Assembly (NCBI GenBank): GCA_034669045.1
Contig: JAXDOD010000190.1
Coordinates: 1-64,000, forward strand
Reading direction: 5' to 3'
Length of the DNA: 64,000 nucleotides
From: VAZQ01 sp034669045
GTDB lineage: Bacteria; Pseudomonadota; Alphaproteobacteria; Rhizobiales; Xanthobacteraceae
Made by a program: the position numbers and the translations under genes. The notes under the pieces were generated by a model, which was not told the origin of the DNA, did not search any database, and saw nothing but the letters and a program-made list of their open reading frames with translations. Within the stretch, counting starts at the first letter, position 1. The number at the start of each line of letters is the position of its first letter. Shown here piece after piece: positions 16,545-26,961 of the stretch.

Positions 16545-19013
16545 GTGAGGAAACGCAAACGGGTTTCATTCATTCGTGCCACTGGCATTTTCGCCGCCGC
16601 GTTTGCTGTGCTGGTTGCGGGGGGACAGGCGCTTGCCTCGTCCGGCTGCGATGAGGTGAACGCTGGCGCTTTCAATTTTACTGCGAGTGGCGAGACGCAG
16701 ACCAACCCTTTCGTCGGCGGGTTTAATGCGGGGGATACCATCAACGCTATTGGAAGCGGCGCGGTGCCGGAGGACTATGTGATCAATATTAACGCAGTAC
16801 GTGTGCACTCCGTCGGCGATCCAGCTGTGTTTTCGTTCACTTTTGCGGTCAACAACAGCAATGTCTTTGTACAAGTACGAGAAACTACTTCGCTCACCGT
16901 CACCTGCCCGGCCGCCCCGCCGACGGTGACGTCGCTTTCTCCCATTAGCGGTCCGACTGCCGGGGGCACCAGCGTGACGATCACGGGAATGGGCTTCACC
17001 GGCGCAACTTCGGTCAAGTTCGGCAGCACGGCAGCGCCGTTCGCCGTCAGCAGCGATACCTCAATCACCGCGACCTCGCCGGCCGGCACCGGCACGGTCA
17101 ACGTCACGGTGACAACTCCGGGCAGCACCAGCACGACCAGTACGACCGATCAATTCACCTATATTGCGGCGCCGACGGTGACCTCGATCAATCCTACCAG
17201 CGGTCCGGCCACGGGCGGCACCAGCGTGGCGATCACCGGCACCAACTTCACCGGCGCGACCGCGGTCAAGTTCGGCAGCTCCAACGCCTCGTCATTCACC
17301 GTCAACAGCGCGACCTCGATTGCTGCGGTGTCGCCGGCTGGGACCGGCACGGTGGACGTAACGGTGACGACCCCTGCCGGCAACAGCCCGACCAGCGCGG
17401 CCGACCACTTCACCTATATGCAGGTCTCGACCACCACGTCGCTCACGTCGTCGCAGAACCCGAGCACGGTTGGGCAATCCGTGACTTTCACCGCAGCCGT
17501 CTCAGGCTCCAGCGGGACGCCAACCGGAACGGTGACGTTCAAGGATGGCGCGACTACGCTTGGCACCGGCACGCTCAACGGCGGCGGGCAGGCGACGTTC
17601 TCGGCCTCTTCGCTGACGCCGGGCAGCCACAGCATCACCGCGACCTACAACGGCGACGCCAGTTTCACCGCCAGCACGTCGGCACCGCTGACACAGACCG
17701 TCAATCATGGCACGACCAGCGTCACCGTTACGTCCTCGAAGAATCCCAGCGAGTTCGGGCAGGCCGTGACCTTCACGGCAACGGTGAGCGCGAGCGGCGG
17801 CACGCCAACCGGCAACGTCACCTTCAAGGACAGCGCCACGGTGCTCGCAACGGTGGGGCTCTCTGGCAACACCGCGACCTTTACCACCTCGTCGCTAACG
17901 CTCGGAACCCATTCGATCACCGCGACCTACAACGGCGACGCCCATTTCACTGCCAGCACGTCGGCAGCGCTGTTGCAGGCGGTCAATGTTCCGGCGGACA
18001 GCTTGAGGGCGAAGGCGTTGCAGAACCAGATCACGCCGATCGTCGCGCAAATCTCGGGGCAGTCCATCACCGGCGCGATCGACGGCGCGACCGGCGATGC
18101 GTTCGGCGGCGGGTCCGGTCCCATCATCGGCAGTCAGAACGGGCTGACGTTCAACTTCGCCGCTGAGCGCGACAGCCGTATCGCGGAGGCCTATGCCGCG
18201 CTTGGCTACCCCGCCAATGTCACCAACGCGCTTGCCCCACAGCGCGAATGGCACCTCTGGCTCGACCTGCGCAGCACCGGCTGGACCGCGACTAATCCCA
18301 ACGCCGACCTGCAGGGCCAACAGGTCAACGTCACCGCCGGGCTGAGCCGCAAGCTCACGCCAGATTTGCTGATCGGCATTGTGAGTGGCTTCGAGGCGTT
18401 CAAATACGACGTGGCCTCGCTCAACGGTACGCTCAAGGGCAACGGCGTCACCATCGGCAGCTACGCGGCTTTGCGGCTTGGCGGCACTTTGCGGTTCGAC
18501 GCGGCGGTTGCCTGGTCGGGCCTCGATTACGACCTGACCGCCTGCACCGCCATGGGGAAATTCCACGGCAGCCGCTGGCTTGGCTCCGCCGGACTCACCG
18601 GAACCTACGGCATCGGCGCCGTCATCGTGCAACCTTCGGCCAAGGTTTTTGTGTTGCGCCAGAACGAGAACGCCTGGGCCGACAGCCTCGGCACCTTGCA
18701 GGACGCGCGTACCTTCACTGCCGGCCGCGCCAGCGTAGGCGCCAAGGTCACAAGCGCGGTGGCGCTTTTGTCCGGCGTGAGGTTCGCGCCCTATATCGGG
18801 CTTTATGGTGACTACCGCTTCTTGTCCGACAATGCGCTGCCGGTCGGCCAGCCGGTGGTAGGCATCAAGGACGGGCTCTCGGCGCGCGCCACCGCCGGCG
18901 GTGCCTTCACCGGCGCGGGCGGCGCGTCGTTGAGCCTTGGCGGCGAACTCGGCGGACTGGGCTCGAACTCCCGCGTATGGTCGGGCAACGTGCGTGGAAG
19001 TGTGCCGTTCTGA
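16545..19013 (+). CDS. Autotransporter-like outer-membrane protein with TIG and Ig-like repeats
   Basis: The 822-residue protein starts at GTG 16545, five bases after AGGAGG. A signal peptide (MRKRKRVSFIRATGIFAAAF to QALAS) is followed by two IPT/TIG domains (each PTVTSLSPISGP.. / GGTSVTITG.. / FTGATSVKFG). Next come two Ig-like repeats of the HYR/Big_5 type (SSQNPSTVGQSVTFTAAVSG, TYNGDASFTASTSAPL). From about residue 560 an autotransporter beta-barrel begins (WHLWLDLRSTGW ... LRFDAAVAWSGLDYD) and ends in Phe (VRGSVPF), the usual barrel-assembly signal. The passenger is probably displayed on the surface for adhesion. It is transcribed alone. Confidence 0.88.
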   Translation: MRKRKRVSFIRATGIFAAAFAVLVAGGQALASSGCDEVNAGAFNFTASGETQTNPFVGGFNAGDTINAIGSGAVPEDYVININAVRVHSVGDPAVFSFTFAVNNSNVFVQVRETTSLTVTCPAAPPTVTSLSPISGPTAGGTSVTITGMGFTGATSVKFGSTAAPFAVSSDTSITATSPAGTGTVNVTVTTPGSTSTTSTTDQFTYIAAPTVTSINPTSGPATGGTSVAITGTNFTGATAVKFGSSNASSFTVNSATSIAAVSPAGTGTVDVTVTTPAGNSPTSAADHFTYMQVSTTTSLTSSQNPSTVGQSVTFTAAVSGSSGTPTGTVTFKDGATTLGTGTLNGGGQATFSASSLTPGSHSITATYNGDASFTASTSAPLTQTVNHGTTSVTVTSSKNPSEFGQAVTFTATVSASGGTPTGNVTFKDSATVLATVGLSGNTATFTTSSLTLGTHSITATYNGDAHFTASTSAALLQAVNVPADSLRAKALQNQITPIVAQISGQSITGAIDGATGDAFGGGSGPIIGSQNGLTFNFAAERDSRIAEAYAALGYPANVTNALAPQREWHLWLDLRSTGWTATNPNADLQGQQVNVTAGLSRKLTPDLLIGIVSGFEAFKYDVASLNGTLKGNGVTIGSYAALRLGGTLRFDAAVAWSGLDYDLTACTAMGKFHGSRWLGSAGLTGTYGIGAVIVQPSAKVFVLRQNENAWADSLGTLQDARTFTAGRASVGAKVTSAVALLSGVRFAPYIGLYGDYRFLSDNALPVGQPVVGIKDGLSARATAGGAFTGAGGASLSLGGELGGLGSNSRVWSGNVRGSVPF

Positions 19014-19689
19014 GCTGAACCCCACACGAGCCCGCGCTATCCTCGCGGCAATGAACAGCGCTGGCTCACAACTTTCTGCGGCGGCGCGACTCGAACCGCA
19101 CCGCTTTGATGCGCAATTTCAGGATGCTTGCGTGTTGGGTTAAGAGTCTTCTGTGGGTCAAGACGCAAAGAACTCGCGTCGAGCATAACACTTCCGGTAT
19201 TCCCCAATAGCTGGGTCGGCTGCTGCGACCTGTAGTCTCAATTCTCGCGCTCCCTTCCTCGCGCACCGGTCAAGGCGACCCCTGCGGGGCGGCCTGCGGC
19301 CGGCCTTGACTGGCGCGGCGGGCGCGCACGCGCGTCGGCTCCGGGAGGAATGTCGCTCATGTCTCACCAGGAGGAATGAACCGGCTCTCCCCTGTTCTTC
19401 CGTGAAAGTAAACCGAGCGGCGGGATTACAATCCAAGCAGGCTACGATCCCGAAAAGATCGTGGCCGGAAACGAGCCGGCAGTGAGCGGCGGGTTCGGTA
19501 GTCAAGTCATCGGGCGACGAAATGACGACGACGCCATGTAGCCCCGGCGCGCCTTCACGGGAACTGAAGGTGCTGCCCGCACCATTGTTCCAACCTGCGG
19601 TGCGCACGGCACACCGGCTCCGTTCCGGCTATGACGGAACCCAGCCAACAGCTCTGCATTGGCGCCCACGCGTTGGGCAGTGATGTGCT
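19014..19689. other. Intergenic region with GC-rich palindromes, no gene seen
   Basis: No supported coding frame on either strand. A GC-rich stretch near 19266-19330 is self-complementary in part (CGGGGCGG/CCGGCC motifs). The phrase ACTTCCGGTATTC near 19191 also occurs near 6779, next to the sugar dehydrogenase remnant, and is probably part of a dispersed repeat. The right end merges into the broken HTH gene next to the integrase. Confidence 0.35.
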
Positions 19690-20083
19690 GCAACCAGTGC
19701 CAGCCACAAGAACACGGTCCGCAACTGGCTCAGACAAGGTCTGACGGCAATCGACGAGCAGCGGCCGACCCTCATCCGAGGCGTCGAACTTCGCCGTTTC
19801 CTGACGGACCGCCGGGCGGATGCGAGGCAGACGTGCGGTCCCGGCCGCATCTTCTGTCTGCCATGCCGCGCGCCGAAGCTGCCCGCTGGGAACATGGCCG
19901 AATGCATCGCCGTGAGCGACACCACAGGCACCCTTCGCGGGCTCTGCCCGGACTGCGACCGCATGATCTACCGCCGGGTTCAATCCGCAGAAGCTCGGCA
20001 CAGTGCGCGGTGATCTTGACGTCACGGTCACACAGGCGCGGCGACGCATAGAAGAGACTGTGAGACCCCCCGGTGAATTGTGA
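19690..20083 (+). pseudogene. HTH/zinc-type DNA-binding protein next to integrase, frameshifted
   Basis: The frame reads HKNTVRNWLRQGLTAIDEQR, TLIRGVELRRFLTDRRADAR, then a four-cysteine region with CLPC and CPDC pairs (RIFCLPCRAPKLPAGNM, GLCPDCDRMIYRR). After a frame change near 19978 it continues NPQKLGTVRGDLDVTVTQA and RRRIEETVRPPGEL-stop. The HKNTVRNWL part is the recognition end of a MerR/excisionase-like helix-turn-helix; the first helix is lost behind an upstream stop. It precedes the integrase by about 20 bp, so the pair may once have been an excisionase-like factor plus recombinase (inference). Confidence 0.55.
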
Positions 20084-20104
20084 CTCCACTGAAGGCAGCC
20101 ATCG

Positions 20105-21145
20105 ATGACGAACCACAACCCCGCAAACGAGCGAATCAAGCGCTAGTATTTCGCCTATCTCACCGAGGCTCAGGGCTACAACGAACAGTCGATCGATTCG
20201 GTGGCGAAGGCGATCGGCCGGTTCGAAGCCTACACCCGCCGCAAGGGATTCAAGACGTTCCATATCGAGCAGGCGAGGGCCTTCAAGCGTGACCTCTCCG
20301 AACAGCGCGCGCGAAGTGGCGACCTGTTGAGCAAGGCGACCCTGTACGCCACCCTGACCGCGCTGAAGCGGTTTTTCGTCTGGCTCGCCGGGCAGCCCGG
20401 CTACAAGTCCCGCATCACCTACGCGGACGCCGAATACTTCAACCTATCGGCCAAGGACACGCGCATTGCCAAGGCGACCCGTCCGGCGCGCGTGCCGACC
20501 CTGGAACAGATACGTCATGTCATCCGATTCATGCCCGCGACCGCTGACATCGAGAGGCGGGACCGCGCGCTGATAGCATTCACGATCCTCACCGGCGCGC
20601 GCGACCGGGCGATCGCCTCCTTCAAGCTGAGGCATATCGACCTTGCCGAAGGCAAGATCGATCAGGACGCGCGTGAGGTGCAGACGAAGTTCTCGAAGTC
20701 GTTCATCACCACGTTCTTCCCCGTGGGCGACGACATCCGCGCGATCGTAGCTGATTGGGTAAACGATCTAAGGCACGAAAAGCTTTGGGGCCTCGAGGAC
20801 CCGCTTTTTGCGGCCACCAAGGTCGCGGTGGGCGAGAGCCTACGGTTCGAAGCGGCGGGGCTAGATCGCAAGCGCTGGAGCAGTGCCAGTCCAATCCGAA
20901 CCATCTTCAAGGAGGCATTTGCGTCGGTGGGGTTACCGTACTTCAACCCGCACAGCTTCAGGAAGACCCTGGCGCTTCTTGGTGGGCAACGGTGCAAGAC
21001 GCCGGAGGAGTACAAAGCCTGGTAGCAAAACCTCGGCCACGAACACGTCCTGACGACGTTTTGCAGCTATCGGGACGTAAGCAGCTATCGGCAGACTGAG
21101 ATCACGCGGTCATTTGCCGGTTCTGCCGCCGCCCCTCCAGGATAG
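20105..21145 (+). pseudogene. Tyrosine recombinase/integrase with two in-frame TAG codons
   Basis: One continuous frame runs from ATG 20105 to TAG 21143, interrupted by TAG at 20144 (codon 14) and TAG at 21023. The N-terminal SAM-like core-binding domain (YNEQSIDSVAKAIGRFEAY) and catalytic domain are clear: the first Arg in LTGARDRAIASFKL, HSFRKTLA giving His-x-x-Arg, LGHEHVLTTF, and the nucleophile in CSYRDV. The last two lie beyond the second TAG, so the ordinary product lacks the catalytic tyrosine. Everything between the two stops (ORF from 20147) is undamaged. It probably mobilised the defence island and is now dead unless the stops are suppressed. Confidence 0.8.
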
Positions 21146-21217
21146 CGCCGCAACCGGTGCTGGTGCTACGATTCCTGCGACCGCCCAAAGGAATCACGGG
21201 CCAAGTAGGGCAAGACC

Positions 21218-23956
21218 TTGAACGCCGTTGAGATCGAAGAAGCGATTTCCGCGCTGGCTGAGCAGCTCTTCGATGCTCAGGAGTTTCCGTTCGCCTTCCT
21301 GCAAGCCTTCGGGAACAAGGAAACGACGATCAAGCGACTGCGCTCCGGTGCGTCGAACAAGTCTAACCTGGACGGCGTCCTCCAGACCAACAACATCCAC
21401 ATCGCGGTTAGTGCGGCCGGTGGGGTTACGAAAACCCTTGCCGCGTTGAAGGCCAGCCCCGCGACCACGAAAGCCAAGGCGAAGTTCATTCTTGCAACGG
21501 ATGGGACGGACTTCGAGGCGGAGGATTTGGACAGCGGCGAGACGATCGCCTGCGCGTATCGGGACTTCCCGGACCAATTCGGATTCTTTCTGCCGCTGGC
21601 TGGGATCACCACCGTCAAGCAGGTCCGCGAAAGCTCCTTCGACATTCGGGCGACCAGCCGCCTGAATCGCCTCTATGTCGAACTGCTGAAAGACAACCCC
21701 AAATGGGGCACCGCCGAACGCCGCCATGACATGAACCACTTCATGGCGCGGCTGATCTTTTGCTTTTTCGCCCAGAGAACCGACATCTTCATCGGTGACA
21801 ATCTGTTCACGGCCACGATCGCGGGACTCGTCTAACACTCATGAGGTGATCGGCGAGCTGTTCCGTGCCATGAACACCAAAATTGAGGTACGCGCGAGCG
21901 CAAGGATACCCCGATGGGCCGAAGCGTTTCCCTACGTGAACGGTGAGCTATTCTCTGGCAGTATCGATGTGCCGCGCTTCAGCCGGATCGCGCGCTCCTA
22001 TCTCCTCCATATCGGCGGCCTCGACTGGACGAAGATTAACCCGGACATCTTCGGTTCGATGATCCAAGCGGTCGCCGAGGACGAGGAGCGCGGCGCGCTC
22101 GGCATGCATTACACCAGCGTGCCGAACATCCTCAAGGTGCTCAATCCGCTGTTCCTCGACGATCTGCGGGCGCGGCTTGAGGACGCGGGTGACAATCCCC
22201 GCATGCTGCTGAACCTGCGCAAGCGCATGTCGAAGATCAGGGTGTTCGACCCAGCCTGTGGCTCCGGCAACTTCCTGGTGATCGCTTATAAGGAGATGAG
22301 GAAGATTGAGGCAGAGGTCAACCAGCGGCGCGGTGAACTGGACCTTCGGACGGAAATTCCGCTCACGAACTTTCGCGGGATTGAACTGCGTGATTTCCCA
22401 GCCGAGATCGCGCGCCTTGCCCTCATCATCGCGGAATTTCAATGCGACGAGCTCTATCGCGGCCAGAAGGAAGCTCTCGCCGGGTTCTTGCCGCTTGAAG
22501 CCCAGAATTGGATCACCTGCGGTAATGCCCTGCGGCTAGACTGGCTGAGTATCTGTCCGCCGACTGGCACAGGCGTGAAACTTGAGGGCAATGACCTATT
22601 TAGAACGCCATTGGATCAGGCTCAGATTGATTTCGAAAACGAGGGAGGTGAAACCTACATATGCGGCAATCCACCGTTCACAGGCACTCGTAAGCAGAGC
22701 ATCGCTCAAAAAGAGGAGCTTGGTGCCGTCTTTTCAAATCTAACACAGCAATGGAAAAATGTTGACTACGTAGGAGCATGGTTTCTGAAGGCAGCTGAGT
22801 ACAACGGTCAATGTATCGCGCCTTTTGCATTCGTTGCGACCAACAGTCTTTGTCAGGGACAACAAGTCCCCATTACATGGTCCCTGATCATGTCTATGGG
22901 TTTCTTCATTCGATTCGCGTTCACTCCATTTAAGTGGAGCAATCTCGCAAGTAACAAAGCAGGTGTTACTGTCGTCGTTGTAGGGGTGGACCACCGCAAG
23001 GGGGGCGCGCGGGCAATCTACTACGGTGACGAAAAGGCAATGGTTGAACACATCAATCCGTATTTGACTTCGCATCGCGTTGATATTGTTTCTGCGCGCT
23101 GCAATCCCGCGTTCTCTGATGCCGCATTAGAGTACGGGGTCTATTATTCCAAGTCTGCCGGCTTGATACTTTCGATCGAAGAAGCTGACCAGCTGAAAGC
23201 CACTGGGGTTCCTAAAAAATACCTTAAACAATTCATTGGTTCCCAAGAGTTCATCAATGGAGACGTGAGGTGCTGCCTTTGGATCTCCGATGATGACTTG
23301 CAAGATGCATTACAATATCCCTTGATCGCAGCAAGAATTAAGGCGGTGGAGAAGGATCGCCTATCTACTAGCGACAAAGCTGTGAAAAAGCTTGCAGCGC
23401 GCTCACATCAATTTCGAGAATTTAAGGCGGACGAGGCGAGAAAACTCTTTGTACCAATTGTGAGTTCGGAGGCTAGGGAATATTTCCCGGCAGGTGTTGT
23501 TACCGACAACGTCATCCCCACAATAAGGCGTTCTACTCGCCCGGAGGTTCTCTCTCGACCTTAGCGATTATTCTCTCGCGACTGCATCTGGTCTGGATCG
23601 GGACCATATGTGGTCGGTTGGAAATGAGGTACTCATATTCCAACACCCTCGGCTGGAACACCTTTTTAATTCCCCCACTCACCGAGAAAAACAAGGCTGA
23701 CCTGACCCGCTGTGCCGGGGACATCCTGCTGGCGCGCGAAGCGCATTTCCCGGCGACGATCGCCGATCTTTATGACCCGGACAACATGCCCGCCGACTTG
23801 CGCGAGGCGCATGAGCGCAATGACGAAGTGCTTGAGCGCATCTATATCGGCCGCCGCTTCCGCAATGACACCGAGCGGCTTGAAAAGGTGTTCGAGCTGT
23901 ACACGAAGATGGCGGCGGACAAGAGACGACTTCCATCGAAAGGTACGACGCCTTGA
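21218..23956 (+). pseudogene. MmeI-like (type IIL/IIG) DNA methyltransferase-restriction protein, two frameshifts
   Basis: Three frames join into about 912 residues. Part one (TTG 21218 to 21835) is the N-terminal region (FGNKETTIKRLRSG, DFEAEDLDSGETIACAYRDF). Part two (about 21820-23520) holds methyltransferase motif I FDPACGSGNFL, FRGIELRDFPAEIARLA and motif IV GNPPF, then a target-recognition region. Part three (about 23522-23956) reads NKAFYSPGGS, RLHLVWIGTICGRLEM, LGWNTFLIPPLTEKNKADL and FRNDTERLEKVFELYTKM. Indels lie near 21815 and 23520. The family modifies adenine; some members also restrict. It leads an operon with a helicase and nucleases. Base use in the recognition region (22,600-23,500) is visibly more AT-rich than around it, suggesting domain exchange. 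Confidence 0.78.
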
Positions 23957-24901
23957 GCGATGATATTTGGGAAAGTGGCAGGTCTATCTACATCACCTCA
24001 TTCTGGGGCTGGTCCCCCGAGTCTTGGGGCACCGTGGGCTTCACGGCTCCGGGTCGTCGAGAGACGATACTCCGCACGACGACCGATCCCTTCATCATGA
24101 TTGTCTACGTGACAAAGGGGGCGCCAAATTGCGACCCTGACATCCTCGGCAAAATCACCGGTTTTTATATTGTCTCTCACATCGAGGGCCACCGGAACAA
24201 ATTGCGCACCCCAGCCACCACGCGAGAAATTCGGAGCAATGGCAACATTCCTTGAAGGCGCTCAGGGCTTTTAGTTTTCTGCCTGAGTATCGCCTGGACA
24301 TCGATGAGTTCGATCCGACTTTGGTGTCTCGCGCGCGCCCTGTCGCGGTTTACGGGGAAGAACTCGACAGCGCTCAGGTCGAGCGACTGAAGCGAATTCC
24401 CTATGTTGAGGTCTCGGTGTTCGGCGGACCCCAGTTCATCATCGGTGACATTCATGTGCCGAGAACCGATCCGCAGATGAAGGCAGGTCCGGTCAATCGC
24501 GCCGGCTACGTGGTTGCAGGCGAGCCGCCGGATACGGAAAAGGAGCTCTATGTCCTGGTGCTTGACGGGGATACTTCGGCATTTCTCGGAAATGCCCCGT
24601 CCGACCAGAGGATATTCAAGATCGGCTTATCGTTGAGCCCTAAGACCCGGCTCGACGCCTTCCGGAAAACGCTGCCCCGCGGGGCGTTCTCATGGGCGAT
24701 GTACCGTTCGACTCGCGTTGATGGCCACGATCCATACCCGTCACACGAAGCAGCGAGGTCGGCGAAGCCGCCATGAAGGATTATCTCAGCGGCCGTGGAA
24801 CGTGGCTCGGCGGCGAGTTCTATGCCGCCACCGGAACGGAAATCGTTAGCGCCTGGAGAAACGGGCGCGAAGCCGCACTCGCCTGTAATCCTTCATATTA
24901 G
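23953..24901 (+). pseudogene. PUA/EVE-like plus GIY-YIG (T5orf172)-like protein, two frameshifts
   Basis: The start at 23953 overlaps the methyltransferase end. Frame one reads SIYITSFWGWSPESWGTVGF, VYVTKGAPN, GKITGFYIVSHIEGHR, a pattern that fits PUA/EVE-like folds which read modified bases (inference). A second frame begins near 24245: ALRAFSFLPEYRLDIDEFDP, then a GIY-YIG-like segment (KELYVLVLDGDTSA, RIFKIGLSLSPKTRLDAF). A third frame from about 24750 completes it (VGEAAMKDYLSGRG, LGGEFYAATGTEIVSAW), where the GEFY Glu is the expected active-site type. About 315 residues if rejoined. Its place between methyltransferase and helicase suggests a role linking modification state to restriction. 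Confidence 0.5.
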
Positions 24902-24909
24902 GAAGTTCG

Positions 24910-26961
24910 ATGACGGAACAAACAAACGTCCCCTCGGTTTCGGTTTCCTATGCCCGCACAGGCAGCTCGACCAAGGCCAACGCCGTTGGTATGCGGCCCA
25001 TGCAGGAGCGCGCCTACGAAAAGCGCGGCGAGCAGTACCTTCTCATCAAGTCGCCGCCTGCATCGGGCAAGAGCCGCGCGCTCATGTTCATCGCTCTCGA
25101 TAAGCTTCACAATCAAGGGCTCAAGCAGGCGATCATCGTCGTGCCTGAGAAGGCAATCGGCGCGAGCTTCAACGACGAGCCGCTGACCAAGTGTGGGTTT
25201 TGGGCCGACTGGACCGTTCAGCCGAAGTGGAATCTCTGCAACGCACCGGGCGAGGACGGCGGAAAGGTCAATTCCGTCGGCGCGTTCCTTGAAAGCGGCG
25301 ACAAGGTGCTGATCTGCACCCATGCGACCTTCCGCTTCGCCATAGATAAGTTTGGCGTGGAGAAGTTCGACGAACGGCTAATAGCCGTGGACGAGTTTCA
25401 CCACGTCTCGGACAATCCAGACAACAAGCTTGGCCAGCATGTCGGTCAATTCATCGCCCGAGATCGCGCGCATCTCGTTGCGATGACCGGTTCCTATTTC
25501 CGGGGCGACGCTGAGGCGGTGTTGTCCCCGCAGGACGAGGCGAAATTCGATACCGTCACCTACACCTATTATGAGCAGCTGAACGGCTACGAGTATTTGA
25601 AGCAACTCGACATTGGCTATTTCTTCTACTCGGGCTCCTATGCCGACGACCTTCTTAAGGTGCTCGACCCGGCCGAGAAAACGATCATCCACATCCCGAG
25701 TGTCAATTCGCGCGAGAGCACGAAGCAGAAGATCAAGGAGGTCAAGCACATTATCGAGGAACTGGGTGAATGGCAAGGGACCGACCCGGCGACCGGCTTC
25801 CAGCTCGTCAAGGCGCCCGACGGCCGCGAGCTGAGGATTGCCGATCTGGTCGATGACGATCCTTCCAAGCGCGACCGCGTTTCTGCCGCGCTAAAGGACC
25901 CGGCGCAGAAGAACAACCGCGACTACATAGACATCATCATCGCCCTGGGCATGGCAAAGGAAGGGTTCGACTGGATTTGGTGCGAGCACGCGCTGACGAT
26001 CGGATACCGGTCGAGCCTCACCGAGATTGTGCAGATCATCGGCCGTGCGACCCGTGACGCGCCGGGAAAAATTCGTGCGCGTTTTTCCAACCTGATCGCC
26101 GAGCCGGATGCCTCCGATGCAGCAGTCGCAGAGGCCGTAAATGACACCTTGAAGGCCATCGCCGCAAGCCTCCTCATGGAACAGGTCCTCGCGCCGCGTT
26201 TCAACTTCACGCCGAAGAATCCGAATAGCGGTCCGATTGAAGGCTTCGACTACGGCGAAGGCGGCTATGACCCCCAAAAATGCAATGTCGGCTTCAACGA
26301 GGAGACAGGTCAGTTCCAGATTGAGATTAAAGGTCTGGTTGAACCCAAGAGCAAGGAAGCGGCGCGTATCTGCCAGGAGGATTTAAACGAAGTGATTGCC
26401 GCCTTCGTGCAAGACAAGACTGCCATCGAACGCGGCATCTTTGACGAGGAGCTAGTGCCCGAGGAGCTGACCCAGGTCCGCATGGGCAAGATCATCAAGG
26501 ACAAATATCCCGAACTCGACGAAGCGGATCAAGAGGCGGTACGTCAGCACGCCGTCGCGGCCCTCAACCTGACACAGAAGGCCAAGCAGGTTGCGCTCGA
26601 TAGCGGAGAAGCCGAAGAGAGCGGCAACACGGCCTTGATCGATGGCGTGCGCAAGTTCGCGATGGACGTGCGCGAACTCGACATCGACCTCATTGACCGG
26701 ATCAACCCGTTCGGCGAAGCCTATGCGATCCTTGCCAAGACCATGAGCGAGGACAGCCTGAAACAGGTTGCGGCGGCGATTGCGGCCAAACGCACGAGCC
26801 TGACGCCGGATGAAGCGAAGGAACTCGCCGTCCGGGCCGTCAAGTTCAAGAAGGAGCGGGGGCGGCTCCCTTCAATCAGCTCACCGGATGCCTGGGAAAA
26901 GCGAATGGCGGAGGGCGCTGCCGCTTTTGTGCGCTTTAAGGATGAGGGGCGCTATGAGTGA
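24910..26961 (+). CDS. SF2 DEAD/DEAH-type helicase of a restriction-type operon
   Basis: This intact 683-residue protein has superfamily 2 motifs: motif I SPPASGKSRA (about residues 48-57), motif Ia IIVVPEKAIG, motif II VDEFHH (DEFH variant), motif III AMTGSYF, motif V-like KEGFDW and motif VI QIIGRATR. The C-terminal third is helical and charged. It resembles helicases that accompany MmeI-like methyltransferases, where it would supply ATP-driven DNA translocation or unwinding. Start is ATG 24910, eight bases after the preceding stop. It overlaps the next gene by 8 bp. It is the only long gene in this operon without an indel. Confidence 0.85.
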   Translation: MTEQTNVPSVSVSYARTGSSTKANAVGMRPMQERAYEKRGEQYLLIKSPPASGKSRALMFIALDKLHNQGLKQAIIVVPEKAIGASFNDEPLTKCGFWADWTVQPKWNLCNAPGEDGGKVNSVGAFLESGDKVLICTHATFRFAIDKFGVEKFDERLIAVDEFHHVSDNPDNKLGQHVGQFIARDRAHLVAMTGSYFRGDAEAVLSPQDEAKFDTVTYTYYEQLNGYEYLKQLDIGYFFYSGSYADDLLKVLDPAEKTIIHIPSVNSRESTKQKIKEVKHIIEELGEWQGTDPATGFQLVKAPDGRELRIADLVDDDPSKRDRVSAALKDPAQKNNRDYIDIIIALGMAKEGFDWIWCEHALTIGYRSSLTEIVQIIGRATRDAPGKIRARFSNLIAEPDASDAAVAEAVNDTLKAIAASLLMEQVLAPRFNFTPKNPNSGPIEGFDYGEGGYDPQKCNVGFNEETGQFQIEIKGLVEPKSKEAARICQEDLNEVIAAFVQDKTAIERGIFDEELVPEELTQVRMGKIIKDKYPELDEADQEAVRQHAVAALNLTQKAKQVALDSGEAEESGNTALIDGVRKFAMDVRELDIDLIDRINPFGEAYAILAKTMSEDSLKQVAAAIAAKRTSLTPDEAKELAVRAVKFKKERGRLPSISSPDAWEKRMAEGAAAFVRFKDEGRYE

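Noticed and set aside
17895..19025. A 376-residue open frame antisense to the autotransporter barrel
   Set aside because: Low-complexity Ala/Gly/Arg composition typical of antisense GC-rich frames; the sense strand has signal peptide, repeats and barrel.
20105..21145. Genetic-code recoding (amber as sense) to explain the integrase
   Set aside because: Intact genes nearby end in TAG (for example the cold-shock gene), and the other broken genes have TAA, TGA and frameshifts, so general recoding does not fit. Local suppression cannot be excluded.
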